Source: Pedobacter sp. MC2016-05 (GTDB lineage: Bacteria; Bacteroidota; Bacteroidia; Sphingobacteriales; Sphingobacteriaceae). Taken from it: a stretch of DNA of 64,000 nt. Below are positions 19,946 to 28,129 of this stretch, in pieces. Where the stretch lies: NCBI RefSeq assembly GCF_026239735.1, contig NZ_JAPIVT010000002.1:431563-495562 (forward strand), given 5' to 3'. The notes beneath the pieces are model-generated. The model was not told where the DNA came from. It ran no database searches and worked only from the letters and a program-made list of their open reading frames with translations. Position 1 is the stretch's first letter; each line of letters begins with the position of its first letter. A program made the position numbers and the translations under genes.

Positions 19946-20582
19946 CATCGGGTTTAGGTGGCTGAAATCTGCAACTATTAACGACAAAAAACCGAATTAA
20001 ATCACGTCAAAACACATGAAAAGTTCCTACGGAACGAAATACCAAATCATTATTTTTTTTCTACCGAGGAGACGTCCAGATGGGACGAAGCAAGTGTTTA
20101 AATAGTGGCAGTGGTGATATAATGACATATCAATTTGTCACGGTTTGTTTCCTACATTTAGCTGATGGTATAAGCCTTAATTGAGCTACTAAAAAAGCAA
20201 GCAATGTATTTTTTATTCCGTAGGAATATTTCATCGGAAAAAAAACAGACGACGGATTTTTTCGTACCGTAGGAGCGTTTGATTGGTAGAAAAAACACCA
20301 AATTATGTCGTTCTATGAGAACGTGTCAAAGGCAGAAGGAAAATATTCGAATTATCCTTTCGTTCCGTAGGAACGTTTCATCGGTAGAAAAATATTTGAT
20401 CGGGAAAAAACAAGCGAAGCATTCTTTCGTTCTGTAGGAACGTTTCCTGAATAAACAACAACAAATGAATTCATAGCTCTTGGAACCTTTCATGGATTTT
20501 GAACACTGCAACCATAAATTTAAGCACTACCCGCACCACTTAAACCCGACAAAAGTGAACACGAAACCCGATTTTTCATGGG
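19946..20582. repeat. Repeat island: GTTCCGTAGGAAC palindromes and TCGGGTTTA elements
   Basis: The 19735-20770 gap has no credible gene. It contains six copies of the palindrome gttccgtaggaac or close variants. The centres run at 20023-20035 (opposite orientation), 20215-20227, 20264-20276, 20310-20322, 20362-20374 and 20429-20441. Four of the copies are followed by a GTTTCATCGGTAGAAAA-like tail or a degraded form of it. TCGGGTTTA elements flank the cluster at 19946-19970 (plus) and 20538-20582 (minus). Open frames here are short and low-complexity. Confidence 0.8.
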
Positions 20583-20742
20583 GAGAAGTAAAGCGGCTAG
20601 GGGGACAAGCTTTAAAACAAATCACAACATTTGCTTTTCAAATAATAATTCACAACTAAACTTCGTTAAGTCAACCTATAAACGATTATAATTGAAAAGT
20701 TTATGGGCAGAAACTATTTATTGCATACTTAATTATCATTTT

Positions 20743-20750
20743 TATCTTTG
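20743..20750 (+). promoter_or_regulatory. Bacteroidota promoter of the OmpH-like gene
   Basis: TATCTTTG is a perfect TAnnTTTG. An ATTG (one mismatch to TTTG) lies 19 bp upstream, the expected -33 spacing. It is 20 bp before the start codon. Confidence 0.65.
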
Positions 20751-20770
20751 CTGAAATTTATTAAACAATA

Positions 20771-21370
20771 ATGGAAAGAAGAACCTTTAAAACCTTTGGC
20801 TTATTTGCGACTGCTGCTTTAATTACAGCATTTTCTTCATGTCAAAACAAAGACGCTAAAACAACTGAAACTAAGAAAACAGATAGCACCACAGCAGCAG
20901 TAGCGCCAAGCGAAAAAATTGTTTACGTTAACTCTGATTCTTTATTAACCAAATACGAATACTTCAAAGATTTGAAAGTAAAATTTGAAGGTAAAACCAA
21001 AAATGCTCAGGCCGATATGCAGGCTAAAGGTCAGGCTTTTCAGAGAGAATTGGCTCAATACCAACAATCTGCTCAAACTTTATCTGCCGATCAACGCAAA
21101 TCGACTGAAGAACGTTTAGGTCGTAAACAACAAGAATTACAAGCTTACCAACAAAATGCTGGTGCAGCTTTACAAAATGAGCAAGCAGCCGAAAATGAAA
21201 AACTTTATGATAAAGTTGCTGATTATTTAAAAGGTTATGCAAAAGAAAAAGGCTATAAAATGGTTTTAACCTATTCTAAAGGTAACAGCGCAATTTTATT
21301 TGCTGATGAAACTTTAGATGTGACTTCGGAAGTGATTAAAGGCTTAAACGCTCAATACAGCAAGAAATAA
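20771..21370 (+). CDS. OmpH/Skp family lipoprotein
   Basis: 199 residues with a lipoprotein signal peptide and lipobox (TAFSSC), followed by a Thr/Lys/Asp-rich linker (KTTETKKTDSTTAA). The core is a long Gln-rich coiled coil from YFKDLKVKFEGKTKNAQADM to ALQNEQAAENEKLYDKVADYLK, the tentacle of the OmpH/Skp fold. It ends with KGYKMVLTYSKGNSAILFADE, a strand-rich head. Skp-type proteins chaperone outer-membrane proteins in the periplasm. The lipid anchor and a single copy here, away from bamA, suggest a variant of that role. Confidence 0.88.
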   Translation: MERRTFKTFGLFATAALITAFSSCQNKDAKTTETKKTDSTTAAVAPSEKIVYVNSDSLLTKYEYFKDLKVKFEGKTKNAQADMQAKGQAFQRELAQYQQSAQTLSADQRKSTEERLGRKQQELQAYQQNAGAALQNEQAAENEKLYDKVADYLKGYAKEKGYKMVLTYSKGNSAILFADETLDVTSEVIKGLNAQYSKK

Positions 21371-21390
21371 ATTTAAAATAGATATATCAA

Positions 21391-21420
21391 AAATGTCCCG
21401 ATCATCGGGGCATTTTTTTT
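21391..21420 (+). terminator. Rho-independent terminator after the OmpH-like gene
   Basis: Hairpin aaatgtcccgat / atcggggcattt with a very short loop and a run of T, about 20 bp past the stop. Confidence 0.8.
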
Positions 21421-21436
21421 TGCTTAGATATTTATC

Positions 21437-21909
21437 ATGGAAAACGATCACAAAGAATTTATGCGTATGGCGATTGCGCTATCAATACAAAATGTTACAG
21501 AAAGTATTGGCGGACCATTTGGGGCAGTGATTGTGGAGGAAAGTTTGTTGCTGGCTCGGCCAATAAGGTTACTTCTACCAATGATCCAACAGCTCATGCT
21601 GAAGTATCGGCCATTCGTTTAGCCTGCCAGAAATTAAACACTTTCGATTTAAGTGGTTGTGTAATTTATACGAGTTGCGAACCTTGCCCGATGTGTTTAG
21701 GAGCCATTTATTGGTCGCGGATTGAAACAATTTACTTTGCCAACACTAAGGTTGACGCAGAAAATATCGGCTTCAGCGATAAATTTATTTACGAAGAACT
21801 GGAAAAGCCAATGGATAAACGGTCATTACCTGTGGTACAAATGATGCGAGATGAAGCGATGCAAGCTTTCAAACTTTGGGGTGATTCAGCAATGAGAATA
21901 GATTATTAA
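21437..21909 (+). pseudogene. Guanine deaminase-like gene with a frameshift
   Basis: Two frames join to one cytidine-deaminase-fold protein close to bacterial guanine deaminase. The first gives MENDHKEFMRMAIALSIQN and GGPFGAVIVE, then runs out of frame after 21540. The other frame continues VAGSANKVTSTNDP, THAE-type zinc motif TAHAEVSAI, and TSCEPCPMCLGAIYWSR with the PCxxC zinc Cys pair, then FSDKFIYEELEKP and MRIDY. Aligning to the family spacing leaves exactly 4 nt missing near 21539-21542. Restoring them gives 158 residues, the normal size. It is either a recent inactivation or an error in this sequence. Confidence 0.88.
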
Positions 21910-21910
21910 A

Positions 21911-21945
21911 AACCAGGTTCAGCAAAAAGCTGAACCTGGTTATAT
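21911..21945. terminator. Bidirectional terminator between convergent genes
   Basis: A 13-bp perfect stem (aaccaggttcagc / gctgaacctggtt) with loop aaaaa lies between the deaminase pseudogene and the TlpA-like gene, with A/T-rich flanks on both sides. Confidence 0.88.
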
Positions 21946-21946
21946 T

Positions 21947-23866
21947 CTATTTGCTAGTTTCTTTGGGCAGTAATAAGCCCACCATTGAATCTATTTCTTT
22001 CACCACACCATCATCCGAACCTGAAAAACCAACTGCCTTAAACCTAATATTCCCTTCCCCATCAATAATAAATTTAGTAGGAATGCCTTCTACCTTGTAT
22101 GCACTTACCACGTCAAATTTTGAAGGATCTTTAACATTCTTGGTATCATACAAGATATTAAAATTCAGTTTTTTCTCAGCTACGAAATCCGTCACCACTT
22201 TTTCTCTGTTTTCTTCGTTCTGCCAGGTATTCACAAATAAAAATACCACATTTGGGTTGGCTGAATATTTAGCCAAAGCTTTTTGCATTCCTGGAAAAGA
22301 AGCTACACATGGTCCACACCAGGTTGCCCAATAATCAAGAATCACCACTTTACCCTTAAAATCAGAAAGACTAACTTTTTCACCTTTTAAATTAACCAGT
22401 GAAAAAGCTGGTGCTGGTACGCTAATCATTTTCTTTGTCCACTCTGCTTTTGATTTCTCTATTGCTACCTTTTCTAAATCCGCTATGTAAGTTTCATAGG
22501 TTCCGGGCTTTTTCAATTTACCATAAAGTATCTTGAATTCAGTTTTTAAAGAATCTGAAGCTTTACCATCTTTTATTAACTTTTCGGCCTCTAAATAAGC
22601 TTTATCATCCTGTCCATTTTTAATAAGATAGGTTACTAAACGGGCAGATCCATCTGGCGAAGGACCAGAAAGTTCAATGGCTTTTTCTTGTAGCGAAAGC
22701 GCTTCTTTGAAATTATCCTGATGATACTGCAGCAAGGCATAAGTATCAGCATACATGCCCCAAGATTGGTTCAAAGATTTTAGATAATCTTCTTTTGTGC
22801 TAAAATAATCTGGCTTTTCATCATTTTTAGCTTGCTCTACCAAATCCAGAGATTGTTTAGATAGCTTGCTCGCCAATTCTAAGTTTTCCTTTTTCTCTGC
22901 ACTTGACCAGGCGAAGGAGTTAAATAATCCAGCTTTTGAAAGCTTGTTACTTACTTTATTGGCGTAAAGTTCAAATTTCTCATAGTTCTTAGCTTTTATA
23001 GCCGATGAAGCTAAGATGTTATAGACTGAATTTATTTTATTCTGATCTATTTTCTTTGAAGGGTCGAATTTATATTTTGCAATTAACTCATTTGCTTTCT
23101 GCTCTTGTTGGGCAAAATCTTTCGTAGCATAAAGTGCATTCATTTCTTGTCCATACGCATAATTTCCTAATGGAAATTTTTTCAAGGTAATGGCTTTTAC
23201 CGAATCGGCTTGCGGCTTTTTCTTTAATAAAGTGTAGAGCGAAGTTGCGGCAACCAAATCTTCCTCTTTAGGATCTTTAATGCTCCCCAGGCTTTTTATA
23301 TTGTCGTTAATCAGCTTGGCTCCTACTTCCTTGTCAACTTTGTATTCCATAGACAAATATGAAGTAAGATTTTTCTTTTTTAATATTGGTTTCAGCGCAA
23401 ACGCTTGTTTGTAAAGTGAAGCTGCCTTTTCAGGGTCGAGGGTTAAACCCAAATAGTAGTTGCCTGCTAAGCCATACAGAAACGCTTCATTAATATAGGT
23501 TTCAGGTAAAACCTTTCCTGCTTTGGTGTATTCAAGCACATAACCTTCAGGCGATTCGTCCTTTTGATCGCCAGCTGAGAAAACTAAACCGATTAAAGTT
23601 ACACTGTCGGCTGTAGAAATTTCTCCCTTGTATAATTCTCCGTCTTTGACAATATCTATTTTTGCTTTTTTAGGATTTGTGCCTGAAAAGAAAGTATAAC
23701 TGGAGCAAGTTATATCAGTTAAATTTTGCAAATTAGTGCCTTTTGGTTGATAAGTAAAAGTAACTTGGCTCCCGGCTGCCGGTTTTTCTGACGAAAATTT
23801 AACGCCTTGAGCATTGGCGGTTCCTGCTAAGACCACCAATAAATAGAGAAATTTCAATGCTTTCAT
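21947..23866 (-). CDS. TlpA-like thioredoxin-domain protein, secreted
   Basis: 639 residues with a signal peptide ending at TANAQ. An N-terminal beta-rich region (to about residue 130) is followed by a long helical repeat region, probably TPR-like (about residues 130-460, with many YxxALxxxxKAL-like turns such as NFKEALSLQEKAIEL). The C-terminal TlpA/AhpC-TSA domain begins at APAFSLVNLKGEKVSLSDFK, with active site WATWCGPC near residue 513 and GIPTKFIID as the cis-Pro loop. It is probably a periplasmic thiol-disulfide reductase. The helical part may bind partners. Substrate unknown. Confidence 0.9.
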   Translation of the reverse strand: MKALKFLYLLVVLAGTANAQGVKFSSEKPAAGSQVTFTYQPKGTNLQNLTDITCSSYTFFSGTNPKKAKIDIVKDGELYKGEISTADSVTLIGLVFSAGDQKDESPEGYVLEYTKAGKVLPETYINEAFLYGLAGNYYLGLTLDPEKAASLYKQAFALKPILKKKNLTSYLSMEYKVDKEVGAKLINDNIKSLGSIKDPKEEDLVAATSLYTLLKKKPQADSVKAITLKKFPLGNYAYGQEMNALYATKDFAQQEQKANELIAKYKFDPSKKIDQNKINSVYNILASSAIKAKNYEKFELYANKVSNKLSKAGLFNSFAWSSAEKKENLELASKLSKQSLDLVEQAKNDEKPDYFSTKEDYLKSLNQSWGMYADTYALLQYHQDNFKEALSLQEKAIELSGPSPDGSARLVTYLIKNGQDDKAYLEAEKLIKDGKASDSLKTEFKILYGKLKKPGTYETYIADLEKVAIEKSKAEWTKKMISVPAPAFSLVNLKGEKVSLSDFKGKVVILDYWATWCGPCVASFPGMQKALAKYSANPNVVFLFVNTWQNEENREKVVTDFVAEKKLNFNILYDTKNVKDPSKFDVVSAYKVEGIPTKFIIDGEGNIRFKAVGFSGSDDGVVKEIDSMVGLLLPKETSK

Positions 23867-23973
23867 AATGAATGATTTAAATGAAAATTAAGACAACTAA
23901 ATATATAGTTTAAATTTCAAAAAATCAATAAAGAATTAAAAATTTAAGGAACAATTTTTGCAATAAATGCAAT

Positions 23974-24744
23974 ATGAATTACGAACAAAAAATAACGAGT
24001 GAAGTTGATTTCTGGAAATTTAAAATTTTACAAAAGCCATCACTTTTTAATAAGGTGACTAATTCTGTTCAAAAAAAAATTAACAGTTATATTCCTGATA
24101 AAGTTCACAATGCCATAACCACAGCGATAAAACAAATGGTTAAAGCCGTACTTTTTGGTTCTACATTTACCACTTCAAAACCATTAACCGATTTGACATT
24201 GATGCATCGAGAAGCATTAATCAAACAAAAAATTGAAAGCTATAAGAAAACCGGCGCAGCAGAAGGTGGAATTACGGGAGCCGGAGGATTCTTAATGAGC
24301 TTAGCTGATTTTCCCTTATTGCTGGGCATTAAAATGAAAATGCTTTTTGATATCGCTGCCGTTTATGGTTACGATGTTAAGGATTACCGTGAACGCTTAT
24401 TTATCCTTCACATTTTTCAATTGGCATTTTCCAGCAAAGAAGAGAGCCAGAATGTTTTTGTTAAAATGCAAGACTGGGATAATAAAGCACACCAACTTCC
24501 AACAAATATCGATGAATTTGACTGGCTTACCTTTCAGCAGCAATACCGAGATTATATTGACCTGGCTAAGCTGGCTCAAATGTTACCCTTTGTTGGCGCT
24601 GCAGTGGGTGCGGTTGCAAATTACAAATTGATCGATAAGTTGGGGAAAACTGCAATGATGAGCTATAGAATGCGCTTTTTCAGCATGCAGTATGCAACAA
24701 TAAGTACTGAAGAAACTGAAAACCAGAATTTGAGAATTAGTTAA
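23974..24744 (+). CDS. EcsC family protein
   Basis: 256 residues matching the EcsC family: the Gly-rich KKTGAAEGGITGAGGFLMSLADFPLLLG core in pieces, then IKMKMLFDIAAVYGYDVKDYRERLFILHIFQLAFSS. AQMLPFVGAAVGAVANYKLIDKLG near the C-terminus is another hydrophobic Gly/Ala-rich segment. EcsC-type proteins are poorly understood and often membrane-associated. No signal peptide is seen. The last 4 bases overlap the convergent S4-domain gene. Confidence 0.88.
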   Translation: MNYEQKITSEVDFWKFKILQKPSLFNKVTNSVQKKINSYIPDKVHNAITTAIKQMVKAVLFGSTFTTSKPLTDLTLMHREALIKQKIESYKKTGAAEGGITGAGGFLMSLADFPLLLGIKMKMLFDIAAVYGYDVKDYRERLFILHIFQLAFSSKEESQNVFVKMQDWDNKAHQLPTNIDEFDWLTFQQQYRDYIDLAKLAQMLPFVGAAVGAVANYKLIDKLGKTAMMSYRMRFFSMQYATISTEETENQNLRIS

Positions 24745-25142
24745 TCTTCATCATCAAACAAACCACTAATTAAGTCATCAGTCTCCCTCCGATCTTTTTT
24801 AGTTGGTCGGCCAGTACCCCGATCTCGCTTTAAGTTAGGCGAGTGAAAAGCTGATTTAAAAGCATGGGTTTCCTCTAGCGGAGTCAAATCTTTGTATTTA
24901 GTTAAGGCAGTTGGCGAATCTGTTCTGTTATAAGAAAAATCAACAACTTCAATCACTTTCTTTTCTATTCCTTTTGATACCTGATAAACGTCGCCAATCT
25001 TCACGATAGCTGAGGGCTTTATATTTTGTCCTTTTAATTTCACACGGCCAGCTTTACAAGCTTCAGTAGCCAGGCTTCGAGTTTTAAACAACCTAATCGC
25101 CCACAAGTATTTATCTATCCTAAGTTTTTCCGTTTCCGCCAT
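24741..25142 (-). CDS. S4-domain RNA-binding protein (Hsp15-like)
   Basis: 133 residues with an N-terminal S4 domain: LRIDKYLWAIRLFKTRSLATEACKAGRVKLKG in pieces, then IKPSAIVKIGDVYQV. The C-terminal extension is basic (HSPNLKRDRGTGRPTKKDRRETDD). Hsp15 (HslR) binds stalled 50S subunits that carry peptidyl-tRNA and helps recycle them. This assignment rests on the S4 type and length. It is convergent with the EcsC gene and alone on its strand. Confidence 0.85.
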   Translation of the reverse strand: MAETEKLRIDKYLWAIRLFKTRSLATEACKAGRVKLKGQNIKPSAIVKIGDVYQVSKGIEKKVIEVVDFSYNRTDSPTALTKYKDLTPLEETHAFKSAFHSPNLKRDRGTGRPTKKDRRETDDLISGLFDDED

Positions 25143-25328
25143 AATGCTTTGTTAATTGGTGTTGTTTACGAGGTGCATATCCTAAAATTCAAGTGTCTGA
25201 CTTAGAAAAACCAAAGTTAAACAACCTAAACTAAAAACGAAACCACCAACCTGATCAAAAAAACCAAACACCTAAAAATCTAAAAAACCAAAAAAATTGA
25301 GTTATTTTGCGTAAAATTTAAAAACATC

Positions 25329-26147
25329 ATGTATTCAGATTTAAAGAAATTAATTGAAGCCGCTTGGGAAGACAGAACGCTCTTAAAGTACAGCAACTAT
25401 TGCGAAGCTATTGAAACCGTAATTTTAGGATTAGATAAGGGTGAAATTCGCGTTGCTGAACCAGTTTTGAACTCTTGGGGCATTAATGAATGGGTAAAGA
25501 AAGCGGTAATTTTATATTTCCCAATTCGCGAGATGAAGGAAATAAAAAGCGGACCATTTGTTTACCACGATAAAATGGACTTAAAAACCGATTACAAAGC
25601 AACTGGAGTTCGTGTGGTGCCAATGGCAAGTGCTCGTTACGGTTCGTTTTTGGCTAAGGGCGTAATCATGATGCCATCTTATGTGAACATTGGTGCATAT
25701 GTTGATGAAGGCACAATGGTTGATACCTGGGCTACTGTCGGTTCATGTGCACAAATCGGAAAACGGGTTCACTTAAGCGGTGGCGTGGGTATTGGAGGTG
25801 TTTTAGAACCTGTACAGGCTGCTCCGGTAATTATTGAGGATGATGCGTTTTTAGGATCGAGAGCCATTGTAGTGGAAGGTGTAAAAGTAGAAAGAGAAGC
25901 AGTTCTTGGTGCAAATGTGGTTTTAACTGCATCGACTAAAATTATTGACGTAACCGGACCAACGCCTATCGAATATAAAGGTATTGTTCCAGCTCGTTCC
26001 GTTGTAATTCCAGGTAGCTATACTAAAAAATTCCCATCAGGAGATTATCAAGTTCCATGTGCTTTAATTATCGGTAAACGTAAAGAAAGTACAGATAAAA
26101 AGACTTCACTTAACGATGCGTTGAGAGAAAATAATGTAGCAGTATAG
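25329..26147 (+). CDS. dapD: 2,3,4,5-tetrahydropyridine-2,6-dicarboxylate N-succinyltransferase
   Basis: 272-residue enzyme of the succinylase branch of lysine and meso-diaminopimelate synthesis, transferring succinyl from succinyl-CoA to the ring-opened substrate. The N-terminal helical part is followed by a left-handed beta helix with hexapeptide repeats: GSFLAKGVIMMPSYVNIGAYVDEGTMVDTWATVGSCAQIG and HLSGGVGIGGVLEPVQAAPVIIEDDAFLGSRAIVVEGV (read in pieces). PARSVVIPGSYTKKFPSG is the C-terminal cap. Length and motifs are normal. The glycosyltransferase gene follows closely. Confidence 0.97.
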   Translation: MYSDLKKLIEAAWEDRTLLKYSNYCEAIETVILGLDKGEIRVAEPVLNSWGINEWVKKAVILYFPIREMKEIKSGPFVYHDKMDLKTDYKATGVRVVPMASARYGSFLAKGVIMMPSYVNIGAYVDEGTMVDTWATVGSCAQIGKRVHLSGGVGIGGVLEPVQAAPVIIEDDAFLGSRAIVVEGVKVEREAVLGANVVLTASTKIIDVTGPTPIEYKGIVPARSVVIPGSYTKKFPSGDYQVPCALIIGKRKESTDKKTSLNDALRENNVAV

Positions 26148-26159
26148 TAATTAGCTAAG

Positions 26160-26241
26160 AGTTGAAAGTGGAAAGTAACATGATGCAAGAAAATCGCGAA
26201 AGTTTGATTTCTCTGCAAGAGAACTTTCAACTTTCAACTTT
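26160..26241. repeat. Inverted AGTTGAA-type heptad arms at the start of the glycosyltransferase gene
   Basis: The left arm agttgaaagtggaaagt (26160-26176) and the right arm aactttcaactttcaacttt (26222-26241) are complementary over 16 of 17 positions, with a 45-nt loop. Each arm is a 7-bp-period repeat (AACTTTC and variants). The right arm is inside the coding frame. Confidence 0.8.
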
Positions 26242-27367
26242 AAACATTAAACTCCGAATTGGTTTCGACGGTAAACGGGCTGCGAATAATTTAACGGGTT
26301 TAGGCAATTATAGCCGATCGTTAATTGAAGCCTTATCCAAACAATTTCCTGAAAACCAATACCTCGTTTATTCGCCAAAAGTAAAATCTTCAAGGCAGAT
26401 AGATGCTTTTTTCGAAGCGGAAAACATCAAGCTAAAACTGCCAATCAGCGGAACATTTTTGTGGCGTTCGCTAAATATTCTGAAAGATTTACTGAGAGAT
26501 AAAGTTCAGATTTTCCATGGCCTAAGTCATGAAATTCCTTTCGCTATTCAGCACACAAAAATCAAGTCCATTGTTACGATTCACGATTTAATTTTCCTTC
26601 GTTTCCCACAGTACTATAAATTTATCGATCGCAAATTGTACGAATGGAAGAGCAGATCTGCCTGTAAAAGAGCTCATCAAATCATCGCAATAAGCGAAAA
26701 AACGAAGGCCGACATCATTGAATTTTATGGCATAAATCCTGAAAAAATTGAAGTCATTTATCAAAGTTGCGATGATAGTTTTAAAACAGCCTTTCCTCAA
26801 ACTACGCTTGATAAAATCCGAACCACTTATAAACTACCGCAGAAATACTTACTAAATGTTGGTACCATTGAAAATCGGAAAAACCTCAAACTGATTGTCC
26901 AAGCATTGAAAGATGTGAACGAAGAATATAAGTTGGTAGTTATAGGAAAGAAGACAGCCTATTTTAAAGAAGTAGAAAAGGAAATTAAGCTCTTGGGATT
27001 AGGCAACAGAATTATTTTCCTTAAGAACATTCCTTTTGCAGATTTGCCAGGCATTTATCAAATGGCTAGTGTATTTGTTTACCCCTCTTTTTATGAAGGA
27101 TTTGGGATCCCTATTATCGAAGCTCTCTATTCTGGAATACCCACAATTGCGGCGATTGGTTCCTGTTTAGAAGAAGCTGGCGGGCCAGACAGTATTTATG
27201 TCAACCCCAAGGATCCCGAAGGTTTATCAGCAGAAATAACTAGGGTCCTATCATCTTCAACTTTACAAAACGAGATGAAAGAAAAAGGGCTGGAATTCGT
27301 TCAAAAATTCAACAGCCCTTTGGTAACGCAGCAATTAATGAATTGCTATCAAAAAGTTTTAAGCTAA
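26180..27367 (+). CDS. Glycosyltransferase family 4 (GT-B fold)
   Basis: Cytoplasmic or membrane-associated GT4 enzyme of about 395 residues. The N-terminal Rossmann domain starts at KLRIGFDGKRAANNLTGLGNYSRSL. The donor-binding domain has LLNVGTIENRKNLKLIV, YKLVVIGKKT, FVYPSFYEGFGIPIIEALYSGIPTIA (in pieces), with the E(x7)E motif around EGFGIPIIE, and the GGPDSIYVNPKDPEGLSAEI loop. The substrate is probably a nucleotide sugar for cell-surface glycan. The ATG at 26180 gives a ~25-residue leader before the domain, encoded partly by an inverted heptad repeat. The true start is therefore uncertain. Confidence 0.9.
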   Translation: MMQENRESLISLQENFQLSTLNIKLRIGFDGKRAANNLTGLGNYSRSLIEALSKQFPENQYLVYSPKVKSSRQIDAFFEAENIKLKLPISGTFLWRSLNILKDLLRDKVQIFHGLSHEIPFAIQHTKIKSIVTIHDLIFLRFPQYYKFIDRKLYEWKSRSACKRAHQIIAISEKTKADIIEFYGINPEKIEVIYQSCDDSFKTAFPQTTLDKIRTTYKLPQKYLLNVGTIENRKNLKLIVQALKDVNEEYKLVVIGKKTAYFKEVEKEIKLLGLGNRIIFLKNIPFADLPGIYQMASVFVYPSFYEGFGIPIIEALYSGIPTIAAIGSCLEEAGGPDSIYVNPKDPEGLSAEITRVLSSSTLQNEMKEKGLEFVQKFNSPLVTQQLMNCYQKVLS

Positions 27368-27934
27368 TTATTTAGCGGCAAGTGCGTTTGGCGGATACTG
27401 CGCCAAAATTTCTCTTACGCCTGTATACAATCTTTCTTCTCGTTTATTTAAATTATCAAGATTAAAGCCAGAGCCTCTTCCATGCCAAAATAATATTTTT
27501 TTGTTAGGATCTAAAAAGTCGATAATGATGGTTCCTTCGATGTATTGGTTTACATAAGTCGGACCACCGCCCCAACCCCAGCCTCCCCAGCCACCACGCC
27601 AGCCCCAGCCGCCGCCCCAACCCCAACCACCAAAGCCAGGGTTGTACACGTCAGTTTTTTCTCTTCCTACCACAACAAGGTTAACCAGCATACTAGGTTT
27701 ATCAGCTTTAACAAATCCTTTTGAGTTCATTTCAGCTTCTACAGCAGCCATCAATCTACGTTTATCAAGATTATTAAGCCTTACCCGCTCAATTCCTTTG
27801 TCGTAGAAGTTATAAGTTTTGTAAGCGGTGAAATCTACGTTTTTATCGTAGTCGGATGCTGTCCGAAGACTCGAACATCCTGTTAATGCCAATACAACTG
27901 TAAATAGCATTAGTAGTGTTTTAAATGTTTTCAT
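27368..27934 (-). CDS. DUF4136 lipoprotein with Gly/Trp-rich insert
   Basis: 188 residues with lipobox ALTGCSS and a typical DUF4136 start: VDFTAYKTYNFYDKGIERVRLNNLDKRRLMAAVEAEM in pieces. The middle (about residues 98-130) is a low-complexity Gly/Trp stretch of the form GGWGWGGGWGWRGGWGG, followed by YVNQYIEGTIIIDFLDPNKKILFWHGRGSG and a C-terminal REILAQYPP. Function unknown, probably anchored in the outer membrane. The gene ends one base from the convergent glycosyltransferase stop, so any terminator must overlap coding DNA. Confidence 0.9.
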   Translation of the reverse strand: MKTFKTLLMLFTVVLALTGCSSLRTASDYDKNVDFTAYKTYNFYDKGIERVRLNNLDKRRLMAAVEAEMNSKGFVKADKPSMLVNLVVVGREKTDVYNPGFGGWGWGGGWGWRGGWGGWGWGGGPTYVNQYIEGTIIIDFLDPNKKILFWHGRGSGFNLDNLNKREERLYTGVREILAQYPPNALAAK

Positions 27935-27988
27935 TTGTGCGTTGTTTTATTTGAATAACCTGAAATAAATATAGTGATTTTGTAAGTA

Positions 27989-27996
27989 CAAAAATA
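27989..27996 (-). promoter_or_regulatory. Bacteroidota -7 promoter element of the DUF4136 gene
   Basis: TATTTTTG on the minus strand fits TAnnTTTG, 55 bp before the start. Confidence 0.5.
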
Positions 27997-28117
27997 CTGA
28001 GATCAATAATTTTACATTTTTATTGTCAATTAAAAAACGAATAAATATTGATTTAGTTTTAGCTTATAGCGCTTAGCTTTAGGATATTATGAAAATTTAA
28101 CATTTGATAGAAAAAGC

Positions 28118-28125
28118 TAACTTTG
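28118..28125 (+). promoter_or_regulatory. Bacteroidota -7 promoter element of the Sua5-like gene
   Basis: TAACTTTG fits TAnnTTTG and ends only 4 bp before the ATG at 28130. If used, the mRNA would be nearly leaderless. Confidence 0.45.
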
Positions 28126-28129
28126 CAGT

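Noticed and set aside
20326..20511. A 61-residue minus-strand frame in the gyrB upstream island
   Set aside because: It is made of repeat sequence (GTTCCGTAGGAAC family) and has no protein-like pattern.
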